From Actinomycetes bacterium (GTDB lineage: Bacteria; Actinomycetota; Acidimicrobiia; Acidimicrobiales; Acidimicrobilacustridaceae), in the NCBI GenBank assembly GCA_029782145.1, contig JAKOVH010000013.1:124001-188000 (forward strand): 64,000 nucleotides of DNA, written 5' to 3'. Made by a program: the position numbers and the translations under genes. Position 1 is the first letter of the stretch, and each line of letters opens with the position of its first letter. A model generated the notes under the pieces. The model had not been told where the DNA came from and made no database searches. It was given only the letters and a program-made list of their open reading frames with translations. This document shows, one piece after another, positions 52,362-60,197 of this stretch.

Positions 52362-53288
52362 ATGCCCCGTGCGATCTGGAGCGGTTCGATCAGCTTCGGC
52401 CTGGTCAACATCCCGGTGAAGCTCTACAGCGCGGTGACCCGCAAGACGGTCCACTTCAACCAGCTCGACGCCCGCACCGGTGCCCGGGTGAAGCAGCGGC
52501 GGGTCGACGCCGAGACCGGCGAGGAGGTCCCCTGGGACCAGATCGTCAAGGGCTACGAGCTGGCCTCCGGCGCCTACGTCACCGTCTCCGACGACGAGCT
52601 CGCCGCACTCGATCCCAAGGCCGTGCGCACCATCGAGATCGAGGAGTTCGTCGACCTCGCGGCCATCGACCCCATCTACTACGACAGCGCCTACTACCTG
52701 GCGCCCGACAAGTCGTCGAAGCCCTACGCCCTGCTCGCCCAGGCCATGGAGCAGGAGGGCAAGGTCGGCATCGCCCACTTCGTGCTGCGAACCAAGCAGT
52801 ACCTCGCCGCCATCCGCCCCGTCGACGGGCGCCTGCTGCTCTCGACGATGGTCTACGCCGACGAGGTCAACGACCCGGCCTCGATCCCCGAGCTGGGCGA
52901 GGTGGTCGACGTCGACATCTCGGAGCGGGAGCTGGCCATGGCCGCCCAGCTCGTCGAGTCGCTGGCCACGGACTTCGAGCCCGACCGGTTCCGTGACACC
53001 TACCGCGACGCGGTGCTCGAGCTGATCGAGCGCAAGGCCGCCGGCGAGGACGTCGTCGCGCCGGTGAGCCAGATCCAGCCCGAGAAGGTGGTCGACCTCA
53101 TGGCGGCGCTCGAGGCGTCGGTGGCGGCGGCCAAGGAGGCCCGCACCCGCCACCCCACCGCCCACGAGGTCGGCACCGGTGACGGCCAGGCTCCTCCGAC
53201 CCCCCCTCCGGCCACCAAGCGCGCCCGCAAGGCGCCGGCCAAGAAGGCGACGGCCAAGAAGGCCGCCGCTCGCCGCCGCAGCGCGTGA
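52362..53288 (+). CDS. ku: non-homologous end-joining protein Ku
   Basis: 308 aa. Binds DNA double-strand ends as a homodimer. PRAIWSGSISFGLVNIPVKLY is the universal bacterial Ku N-terminus; YYDSAYYLAPDK and GIAHFVLRTKQYLAAIRP are core landmarks. After about residue 250 comes a Pro-rich, then Lys/Ala/Arg-rich tail (AKKATAKKAAARRRSA), a DNA-binding extension of the actinobacterial type. AAGGAG precedes the ATG. LigD, the usual partner, is not in the window. Confidence 0.96.
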   Translation: MPRAIWSGSISFGLVNIPVKLYSAVTRKTVHFNQLDARTGARVKQRRVDAETGEEVPWDQIVKGYELASGAYVTVSDDELAALDPKAVRTIEIEEFVDLAAIDPIYYDSAYYLAPDKSSKPYALLAQAMEQEGKVGIAHFVLRTKQYLAAIRPVDGRLLLSTMVYADEVNDPASIPELGEVVDVDISERELAMAAQLVESLATDFEPDRFRDTYRDAVLELIERKAAGEDVVAPVSQIQPEKVVDLMAALEASVAAAKEARTRHPTAHEVGTGDGQAPPTPPPATKRARKAPAKKATAKKAAARRRSA

Positions 53289-54601
53289 GCGACGCCTCCG
53301 GCGACCCCGAGTCGACCGCGCTCGTCGTCTCCGGCTTCGGTGGCGGCGGCCTGTTCGTGCTGCACGGCGGCGAGGTGGAGCGCCTCGACGTTCTGGACTC
53401 GACCGGCCTCGCCCACGACGGTGCGCGCCTGGGGCGGCTGCTGCGAGCCGGTGACGGGCACGACTCCGTGTCCGAGCTGCTCGTCTACGACCGCCGGGGG
53501 GTCGTGGAGTACCGGCGCCTCGACGGCGTGGCCGACCCTCACGATCTCGCCGCCGCGCCCGACGGCGGGTGGCTCGTCGTGTCGAGCGCGTCGAACTCCG
53601 TCCAGCACCTGGGCGCAGACGGCCGGATCAGCACCGTGTGGCAGCCCTCGACCGTCCACGACGCCTGGCACCCCAACTGCATCACCGCGGTCGACGGGAA
53701 CCTGTGGGTGTCGCTCTTCGGTCGGTTCGGCGCCACCAGGGCGTGGGCCGGTGACGAGGGCCGCGGGGCGGGGCTGCTCCTCGACCTCTCGACCGGGCGC
53801 GAGCTCGGCGGCCTCTCGCACCCTCACTCGCCCCGCCGGCTCCCTGGCAGCTGGGTGGTGTGCGACTCGCTCAGCGGCACCATCGTGCAGCGCGACGACG
53901 ACACCGAGCAGTGGCATGTCGTGGCCGAGACCGGCGGCTACCCCCGGGGCCTCGTGGTGCAGGGGGACCGGGCGTTCGTCGGCGTGAGCGCGCCGCGCGG
54001 CAGCGACGAGCGGCGGTCGACCGTGCGCGTCCTCGACGGCTGGCAGGAGGTCGACCGGGTCACCGTCCCGTGCGCTGAGATCTACGACATCCGTGAGGTG
54101 CCGGTGGCCCTCGTCGAGGGGGTGCGCCGGGGCTTCGACACGAACCTGGAGCGGGTGGCCGCCAGCCGCTCACGCGACCTCATGGAGCTGACCGGTCGGG
54201 ACCCGGCGCTCGACCGTTTGGGCCAGGCCCTCGTCCCGTCCGAGGTGTCCGTGACCGTCAGCGCCGCTCTGCCGCGCCTCGTGTCGGCCGGCGAGCGGTT
54301 CGACCTCGAGGTGAGCTACACGAACCACGGTCGGTGGACCCTCGCCACCGTGCCTCCGGTCCCGGTGATGGCCAGCAGCAGGTGGCTCCGTGCTGGCGCC
54401 GCACAGATCGACGGGCCCCGCTGCCCGTTGCGGGAGCCGCTCTGGCCCCGCGCCACGGTGACCCAGCCGGTCCCGCTCGTCGCTCCGGATGCGCCGGGCA
54501 CCTACGAGCTGCGGCTCTCGTTGGTGCAGGACGGTGTGATGTGGTTCGACGATGCCGACCCCTCCGCCGCAGCCGTCGGGGCGGTCGAGGTCTCGAGGTG
54601 A
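53285..54601 (+). CDS. propeller-like protein with C-terminal Ig-like domain (DUF4915-related)
   Basis: 438 aa, GTG start overlapping the Ku stop (GTGA). Residues about 1-290 show repeated beta-strand units (GGGLFVLHGGEV, LAAAPDGGWLVVSS, NGNLWVSLFG-like VDGNLWVSL) and SHPHSPRRLPGSWVVCDS. The latter matches the PHSPR phrase of DUF4915/TIGR03032 proteins. A C-terminal domain (about 320-438; YTNHGRWTL, GTYELRLSLVQDGVMWFDD) resembles carbohydrate-machinery Ig-like domains. Function unknown; with the GT4 gene it overlaps next, a role in surface-glycan synthesis is plausible. Confidence 0.72.
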   Translation: MSDASGDPESTALVVSGFGGGGLFVLHGGEVERLDVLDSTGLAHDGARLGRLLRAGDGHDSVSELLVYDRRGVVEYRRLDGVADPHDLAAAPDGGWLVVSSASNSVQHLGADGRISTVWQPSTVHDAWHPNCITAVDGNLWVSLFGRFGATRAWAGDEGRGAGLLLDLSTGRELGGLSHPHSPRRLPGSWVVCDSLSGTIVQRDDDTEQWHVVAETGGYPRGLVVQGDRAFVGVSAPRGSDERRSTVRVLDGWQEVDRVTVPCAEIYDIREVPVALVEGVRRGFDTNLERVAASRSRDLMELTGRDPALDRLGQALVPSEVSVTVSAALPRLVSAGERFDLEVSYTNHGRWTLATVPPVPVMASSRWLRAGAAQIDGPRCPLREPLWPRATVTQPVPLVAPDAPGTYELRLSLVQDGVMWFDDADPSAAAVGAVEVSR

Positions 54602-55923
54602 GCGCCGGCGTGTCCTCGCTCGCCGTGCTGCTGACCAGCATCGCCATGACCGAGCGGGCGGGCGCCTACCTGTACGTCCGCGACCTCGCCCTGGAGCTGC
54701 AGCGGCTCGGCCACCGGCCGCTGCTCTACACCCCTCTGCCGGGGGTGGTGTCCGAGGAGCTCGTTCGAGCAGGGGTGCCCGTCGTCGTCGACGCCCGAGA
54801 CCTCCCCGAACGTCCCGACGTGATCCACGGCAACCACACGGTGGAGACGGCGCTGGCGGCGATCCGCCTGCCCGGGGTGCCTGCGGTGTTCGTCTGCCAC
54901 GGGCTGGGCTGGATGGCCGAGCCGCCCGGTGTCGGCGCGGTGCAGCGCTGGGTGGCGGTGGGCAGCGCCACCCTCGAACGGCTTCGGGCCACGGCCGGCG
55001 TCGAGCCCGAGCGATGCCACCTGATCCCCAACGGCGTGGACACGCAACGGTTCCGCCCGTCGGGGCGTCCGCTGCCCGAACGCCCGCAGCGGGCCGCGGT
55101 CTTCTCCAACAACGCCACCCCGGGCGGGTTCGTCGACCGCATCCGGCACGCCTGCGACGAGCGCGGCATCGACCTCGACGTGCTCGGCGCCGGTGCGGGC
55201 CGGCCGGTGGAGACCCCGGAGGACATCCTCCCCGGCTACGACCTCGTGTTCGCCCGCGGCCGGTGCGCCCGGGAGGCGCTGGCCTGCGGGTGCGGGGTCG
55301 TGCTCGTCGACGACGAGGGCCTCGGCCGCTTCGTCGATGCCTCGCTCGTCGAGGGCTACGACAGGGCGGCGTTCGGCGCAGCCGTGCTCACCCGGCCCCA
55401 CGACGCCGAGCTCATCGGGGCCGAGATCGACCGCTACGACCCGACTCGGGTGGCGGCCGCGTCGGCGACGCTGCGTCGGGGGTCGTCGCTCGGCCGGATG
55501 TCCGAGCGGTTGGTCGAGGTGTACCGGCTGGCCATCGCCGACCACGCCGACCACGCCGACCACGCCGACGCCGCGGCGGACCGCTCCGCCGACCTGGAGT
55601 GGCTGCTCGGCTACCTCCCCGCGTTGTCCGCCCTCGGGCTCGAGCGCGACGAGGTCCTGCTGGCGCGGCACCTGCTGCACCAGCACGCCCGGCACCTGGA
55701 GGCACGGCTGGAGGAGGCGGAGCGGCAGGCCGGCCAGGCCCACGCCGCCCTCGCCGAGGTCCACCGCACCCGCTGGATGCAGGCCCGCGATCGGCTCTTG
55801 GCCGTCCCGGGGTTGGGTGCCGCGGCGCGCGCGGCCATCCGCGGTCGGCTCGCCGCTCGCCGGCCGGTGCGGGGCGTGGTCAGCGGGCCACGAAGTACTT
55901 GGCCTGAGGGTGGTGGCAGATGA
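54598..55923 (+). CDS. GT4-like glycosyltransferase with C-terminal coiled coil
   Basis: 441 aa, GTG start overlapping the previous stop. GT-B fold: LLTSIAMTERAGAYLYVRDL opens the first domain, HGNHTVETALAAI and CHGLGWM follow, and HLIPNGVDTQRFRP is the typical hinge. The second domain has LDVLGAGAG, ARGRCAREALACGCGVV (E-x7 position) and VDDEGLGRFVD. After residue 310 come three DHA repeats and a Glu/Ala/His-rich coiled coil (about 365-410). Donor and acceptor are unknown. Its last 44 bases overlap the 3' end of metH on the other strand. Confidence 0.78.
   Translation: MSAGVSSLAVLLTSIAMTERAGAYLYVRDLALELQRLGHRPLLYTPLPGVVSEELVRAGVPVVVDARDLPERPDVIHGNHTVETALAAIRLPGVPAVFVCHGLGWMAEPPGVGAVQRWVAVGSATLERLRATAGVEPERCHLIPNGVDTQRFRPSGRPLPERPQRAAVFSNNATPGGFVDRIRHACDERGIDLDVLGAGAGRPVETPEDILPGYDLVFARGRCAREALACGCGVVLVDDEGLGRFVDASLVEGYDRAAFGAAVLTRPHDAELIGAEIDRYDPTRVAAASATLRRGSSLGRMSERLVEVYRLAIADHADHADHADAAADRSADLEWLLGYLPALSALGLERDEVLLARHLLHQHARHLEARLEEAERQAGQAHAALAEVHRTRWMQARDRLLAVPGLGAAARAAIRGRLAARRPVRGVVSGPRSTWPEGGGR
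55537..55569 (+). repeat. 9-base tandem repeat in the glycosyltransferase gene
   Basis: GCCGACCAC three times (55537-55563) plus a partial fourth unit, in frame, encoding ADH repeats at the catalytic-domain/coiled-coil boundary. Confidence 0.85.
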
Positions 55924-58900
55924 GTGCGGAGGTGGTCTGCTCCGGCTGGTACTGGTAGCCGGTCTCCTCGCCGACCTCGATGCCGAGGCGGCCGGCGTCG
56001 AGCAGCCCCGCCACGGTGAGGTTGTCCTCGAGGTCCGGGCACGCGGGGTAGCCCCAGGAGTAGCGGCCGCCGCGGTACTGCTGGCGGAACAGCCCGGCGA
56101 GCGACGGGCCGTCCTGGTCGGCGAACCCCCACTCCTCGCGCACCCGACGGTGCCAGTACTCGGCCAGCGCCTCGGCCATCTCGACGCCGAGGCCGTGCAC
56201 CAGCAGGTACTCCTGGTACTTGTTCTCGGCGAAGAGCCTGGCCGTGACGTCGCTGACCCGCTGGCCCATGGTGACGATGTGGAACGCCGCATAGTCGACC
56301 TCGCCGGAGTCGACCGGCCGGAAGAAGTCGGCGATGCAGAGATGGGGCGCCTTGCGCTGGCGCGGGTAGTGGAAGCGAGCGGCCTCTTCGGTTCGCGACT
56401 CGTCGCTCCAGATCACCAGGTCGTCGCCGTCGCCGTTGGCGGGGAAGTAGCCGTACACCACCTGGGGCACGAGCATGTCGGTGGCCTTGGCCTCGGCCAG
56501 CTGGGCTCGCAGGATCGGGCGGATCCTGGCCTTGAACTCCTCGTCGCTCTCGGTCGAGCCGTCGGCCGTCGTCTCGGGGCGGAACTGCCACTGGTTGCGG
56601 AACAACGCCGTCTCGTTGAGGTAGCTGGCGACGTCGTCGAGGGGGATGCCCTTCACCACCTTGGTGCCGAGGAAGGGAGGCACCAGCACAGGGTTGTCGG
56701 TGGCGACCTCGGGTGAGCGCGCCGGCACCGGCTCCGAGGGCTCCTCGCTGCGGGCGGACCCGACCCGCGCCGGGACCCGGCTCTCGCTGGGAACCCGGCC
56801 CCAGTCGGGGTCGTCGGCCCCGCCCCGCTTCAGCTCGCCCAGGCGGTCCATGACCCGCAGGCCCTCGAAGGCGTCCTTGCCGTAGAAGAGCCGGCCGTCG
56901 TACACCTCGCGCAGGTCGCGCTCGACGTAGCTGCGGGTCAGGGCGGCGCCGCCGAGCAGCACCGGGATCTCGGCCAGGCCCCGGGCGTTCAGCTCCTCCA
57001 GGTTCTCGCGCATGATGAGCGTGCTCTTCACGAGCAGGCCGCTCATCCCGATGGCGTCGGCCTTCACCTCGAGCGCCTTCTCGATCATCTCGGCGATGCT
57101 GATCTTGATGCCGAGGTTCACGACCTCGTAGCCGTTGTTGGTGAGGATGATGTCGACGAGGTTCTTGCCGATGTCGTGGACGTCGCCCTTCACCGTGGCG
57201 AGCACGATGCGGCCCTTGCCGCCGGCGTCGGCCTTCTCCATGTGGGGCTCGAGGTAGGCCACCGCCGCCTTCATGGTCTCGGCCGACTGCAGCACGAACG
57301 GCAGCTGCATCTCGCCGGTGGCGAACAGCTCCCCGACGACCTTCATGCCGGCCAGCAGCACGTCGTTGATGATCGCCAGGGGGGCGAGGCCGCTGGCCAT
57401 GGCCTCGTCGAGCTCGGCCTCCAAGCCGTCGCGCTCGCCGTCGATGATCCGCTGGCTCAACCGCTGCTCGAGGCTCCAGCCGCTGCGGTCCTCCTTCTCG
57501 ACCGTGGTGGCCTGCACGTCGGCGAACACCTCGAGCAGGCGGGTGAGCGGGTCGTAGCCCTCCCGCCGGCGGTCGTTGACGAGGTCGAGGGCGACCTCTC
57601 GCTGCTCGGCCGGGATGCGGTTGAGCGGCATGATCCGCGCCGCGTGGACGATGGCGGAGTCCAGGCCGGCCTCCACGCACTCGTGCAGGAACACGGAGTT
57701 GAGCACGTGGCGGGCGGCCGGCTTGAGGCCGAACGAGATGTTCGAGACGCCGAGGGTGGTGTACACGCCGGGGAGCTCGGCCTTGATGCGGCGGATCGCC
57801 TCGATGGTGTGCATGCCGTCGCGACGGAGGTCCTCGTCGCCGGTCGAGAGCGGGAAGGTGAGGGCGTCGAAGATCAGGTCGCCGGGCTCCAGCCCGTAGC
57901 GCTCGACGGCGAGGTCGTGGATGCGGTGGGCCACCCGCAGCTTCCACTCGACGTCGCGCGCCTGGCCCTCCTCGTCGATGAGCAGGCAGATCACCGCCGC
58001 GCCGTACTCCTTGGCCAGCCTCATCACCTTGTCGAAGCGGCTGCCCTCGCCCTCGCCGTCCTCGAGGTTGGCCGAGTTGAGGATGGCGCGCCCACCGAGC
58101 CACTGCAGGCCCGCCTCCATCACCTGGGCCTCGGTGGAGTCGAGCACCAGCGGCACGCTCGCCTGGGTGGCCAGCAGCTTGGCCAGCTCGTCCATGTCGG
58201 CGGTGCCGTCGCGGCCGACGTAGTCGACGCACAGGTCGAGGACGTGGGCGCCCTCCTTGACCTGGTCCTTGGCCATCTGCACGCACGTGTCGAGGTCGCC
58301 CTCGAGCATGGCCTCTCGGAACTTCTTGGAGCCGTTGGCATTGGTGCGCTCGCCGATGATCATGAACGAGGTGTCCTGCTCGAACGGCACGAGCGAGTAG
58401 ATGGACGTGGCGCCGGGCTCGTGGCGCGGCGAACGGGGTGCCACCTCCAGGTCCCGGCAGCGCTCGACCACGGCGGCGAGGTGGGCGGGCGTGGTGCCGC
58501 AGCAGCCGCCGATCACGTTGACGCCGAGCTCGGTGACGAACCGGGCGTGGTGCTCGGCCAGCTGCTCGGGGGTGAGGTCGTAGTGCATCTCGCCGTCGAC
58601 CACGCTCGGCAGGCCGGCGTTGGGGATGCAGGAGATCGGCATGCGGGCGTGCGCCGACAGGTGGCGCAGGTGCTCGCCCATCTCGACCGGCCCGGTGGCG
58701 CAGTTGATGCCGATGACGTCGGGCTTCAGCGGGTCGATGGCCGCCAACGCCGCGGCGATCTCGGTGCCCGGGAGCATGCGCCCGGTGAGCTCCATGGTGA
58801 CCTGGACCTGCAGCGGCACCTGCCGGCCGAGCGACCGCATGGCCCGGCGGGCCCCGTTCATGGCCGCCTTGACCGTCAACAGGTCGAACATCGTCTCGAT

Positions 58901-59371
58901 GATGATCAGGTCGACGCCACCCTCGAGCAGCCCGTGGCTCTGCTCCTCGTAGTGGTCGCGCAGCTCGGCGTAGCGGATCTGGCCGAGTGACGGGAACTTG
59001 GTGCCCGGTCCGATGGAGCCGGCCACCCAGCGGGGGCGGTCGGGCGTGGCGTACGACGACGCCACCTCCTTGGCCACCCGGGCAGCGGCCACGTTGAGCT
59101 CGTGGGCCCGCTCGGAGATGCCGTACTCGCCGAGGGGGATGGCGAAGGCGCCGAACGTGTCGGTCTCGATCACCTCGCAACCCACGTCGAGGTAGGCGGC
59201 GTGGAGCTCGGCCACCACGTCGGGACGGGTGACGGCGAGCAGCTCGTTGCAGCCCTCCAGCTCGGGGCCGCCGAAGTCGTCGGCGGTCAGCCCCCGGGCC
59301 TGGATGCCGGTGCCCATGGCCCCGTCGTAGATGACGACCCGCTCGCGGGCGGCGGTGACGAAGTCGTTCAC
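55880..59371 (-). CDS. metH: cobalamin-dependent methionine synthase
   Basis: 1163 aa. Transfers methyl from methyltetrahydrofolate to homocysteine through cob(I)alamin. Domains in order: homocysteine-binding barrel (DGAMGTGIQARGL, Zn Cys in GINCATGP and IGGCCGTTP), pterin-binding barrel (FMIIGERTNANGSKKF), B12 domain with cap and lower-ligand motif DVHDIGKNL (His about residue 729), and SAM-binding reactivation domain (SWGYPACPDLED). About 50 Pro/Ser/Glu-rich residues separate the last two. GTG at 59371 has AGGAGG 8 bases upstream; the frame stays open further but without a start site. Confidence 0.95.
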   Translation of the reverse strand: MNDFVTAARERVVIYDGAMGTGIQARGLTADDFGGPELEGCNELLAVTRPDVVAELHAAYLDVGCEVIETDTFGAFAIPLGEYGISERAHELNVAAARVAKEVASSYATPDRPRWVAGSIGPGTKFPSLGQIRYAELRDHYEEQSHGLLEGGVDLIIIETMFDLLTVKAAMNGARRAMRSLGRQVPLQVQVTMELTGRMLPGTEIAAALAAIDPLKPDVIGINCATGPVEMGEHLRHLSAHARMPISCIPNAGLPSVVDGEMHYDLTPEQLAEHHARFVTELGVNVIGGCCGTTPAHLAAVVERCRDLEVAPRSPRHEPGATSIYSLVPFEQDTSFMIIGERTNANGSKKFREAMLEGDLDTCVQMAKDQVKEGAHVLDLCVDYVGRDGTADMDELAKLLATQASVPLVLDSTEAQVMEAGLQWLGGRAILNSANLEDGEGEGSRFDKVMRLAKEYGAAVICLLIDEEGQARDVEWKLRVAHRIHDLAVERYGLEPGDLIFDALTFPLSTGDEDLRRDGMHTIEAIRRIKAELPGVYTTLGVSNISFGLKPAARHVLNSVFLHECVEAGLDSAIVHAARIMPLNRIPAEQREVALDLVNDRRREGYDPLTRLLEVFADVQATTVEKEDRSGWSLEQRLSQRIIDGERDGLEAELDEAMASGLAPLAIINDVLLAGMKVVGELFATGEMQLPFVLQSAETMKAAVAYLEPHMEKADAGGKGRIVLATVKGDVHDIGKNLVDIILTNNGYEVVNLGIKISIAEMIEKALEVKADAIGMSGLLVKSTLIMRENLEELNARGLAEIPVLLGGAALTRSYVERDLREVYDGRLFYGKDAFEGLRVMDRLGELKRGGADDPDWGRVPSESRVPARVGSARSEEPSEPVPARSPEVATDNPVLVPPFLGTKVVKGIPLDDVASYLNETALFRNQWQFRPETTADGSTESDEEFKARIRPILRAQLAEAKATDMLVPQVVYGYFPANGDGDDLVIWSDESRTEEAARFHYPRQRKAPHLCIADFFRPVDSGEVDYAAFHIVTMGQRVSDVTARLFAENKYQEYLLVHGLGVEMAEALAEYWHRRVREEWGFADQDGPSLAGLFRQQYRGGRYSWGYPACPDLEDNLTVAGLLDAGRLGIEVGEETGYQYQPEQTTSALICHHPQAKYFVAR

Positions 59372-59463
59372 TGATGGTCCTCCTGGCGCGTCGAAGACGA
59401 GAAGATCTCCGCCGCAAGCTGGGGCCATCTCGCCCTACCCATCAGGACAGCTCGGGCTGGGTC

Positions 59464-59469
59464 ACGGTA
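59464..59469 (-). promoter_or_regulatory. putative -10 box of metH
   Basis: TACCGT on the minus strand, implying a leader of about 85 bases. I found no recognisable SAM or cobalamin riboswitch in it. Confidence 0.4.
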
Positions 59470-59525
59470 CCAGAGCCGCTCTCGTCACCGCTCGGTGATC
59501 CCCGGGCCGCCCGACAGCGGCGGCC

Positions 59526-59531
59526 TAGGCT
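59526..59531 (+). promoter_or_regulatory. putative -10 box of the adenosyltransferase gene (leaderless)
   Basis: TAGGCT ends 7 bases before GTG at 59539. Confidence 0.55.
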
Positions 59532-59538
59532 CGACCCG

Positions 59539-60078
59539 GTGAAGATCTACACCCGCAAGGGCGACGACGGCACCACCGGCCTGCTCTACGGCGGCCGGGT
59601 CGCCAAGGACTCCGCCCAGCCCACCGCCTACGGCTCGGTCGACGAGCTGCAGGCGGCCCTCGGCGTTGCCCGGGCGGAGGCCGGGGCCGAGCTGGGCGAG
59701 ATCCTCCTGCGGCTCGAGCGCGACCTGTGGGTGCTGATGGGCGAGCTGGCCACCGACCCGTCCAACCGCGACAAGCTCGACCCCGGTACGAGCCTGGTCA
59801 CCGACGAGATGGTGGTAGCGCTCGAGGCGCGCATCGACGAGATCAGCGAGCGCTTCGACCCGCCGACCGAGTTCGTCGTGCCCGGCCAGGACCGGGTCAG
59901 CGCCCTGCTCGACGTCGCCCGCACGGTCGCCCGGCGCGCCGAGCGCGACTCCCTCGCCGCCGCCGTGCCCGACAGCGCCGTCGTGCCCTACCTCAACCGG
60001 CTCTCCGACCTGCTCTGGACGCTGGCCCGCTGGCAGGAGGGCCGGTCCCTGCCCACCCGCGCCGTCGACCCCACCTGA
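59539..60078 (+). CDS. cob(I)yrinic acid a,c-diamide/cob(I)alamin adenosyltransferase, PduO type
   Basis: 179 aa, GTG start. Makes adenosylcobalamin from cob(I)alamin and ATP. The ATP-binding N-terminus KIYTRKGDDGTTGLLYGGRV, YGSVDELQAALG, and the helical-bundle signature LDVARTVARRAERDS with LNRLSDLLW are characteristic. It is divergent from metH across a 167-base gap, pairing two cobalamin-handling genes. Confidence 0.93.
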   Translation: MKIYTRKGDDGTTGLLYGGRVAKDSAQPTAYGSVDELQAALGVARAEAGAELGEILLRLERDLWVLMGELATDPSNRDKLDPGTSLVTDEMVVALEARIDEISERFDPPTEFVVPGQDRVSALLDVARTVARRAERDSLAAAVPDSAVVPYLNRLSDLLWTLARWQEGRSLPTRAVDPT

Positions 60079-60108
60079 TCCGTCCTCTCCACCCGGCCCT
60101 CCGTCCCT

Positions 60109-60160
60109 GTTCTGGTGGAGGTCTGCCCCCGGATTCGGGGGGCGAACCTCCACCAGAACG
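60109..60160. repeat. family A intergenic palindrome, copy 2
   Basis: Arms GTTCTGGTGGAGGT (60109-60122) and its complement (60146-60159), with an inner stem CCCCC/GGGGG (60126-60130 with 60137-60141). It lies between the adenosyltransferase stop and the pepA ribosome site. Flanks resemble copy 1 at 16525. Confidence 0.85.
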
Positions 60161-60185
60161 GGGTGGTGAGGTGCCCGTGACCCGC

Positions 60186-60191
60186 AAGGAG
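60186..60191 (+). promoter_or_regulatory. Shine-Dalgarno site deciding the pepA start
   Basis: AAGGAG, 6 bases before GTG 60198. GTG codons at 60171 and 60177 are in frame but lie upstream of it. Confidence 0.6.
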
Positions 60192-60197
60192 CGTCCT

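Noticed and set aside
55611-59417. A 1268-codon minus-strand frame parallel to metH
   Set aside because: It is another frame of metH with Arg/His-rich low-complexity sequence. All methionine synthase motifs lie in the 55880-59371 frame.
59372-59470. Possible SAM or cobalamin riboswitch before metH
   Set aside because: I could not find the conserved cores of these riboswitch classes in the leader.
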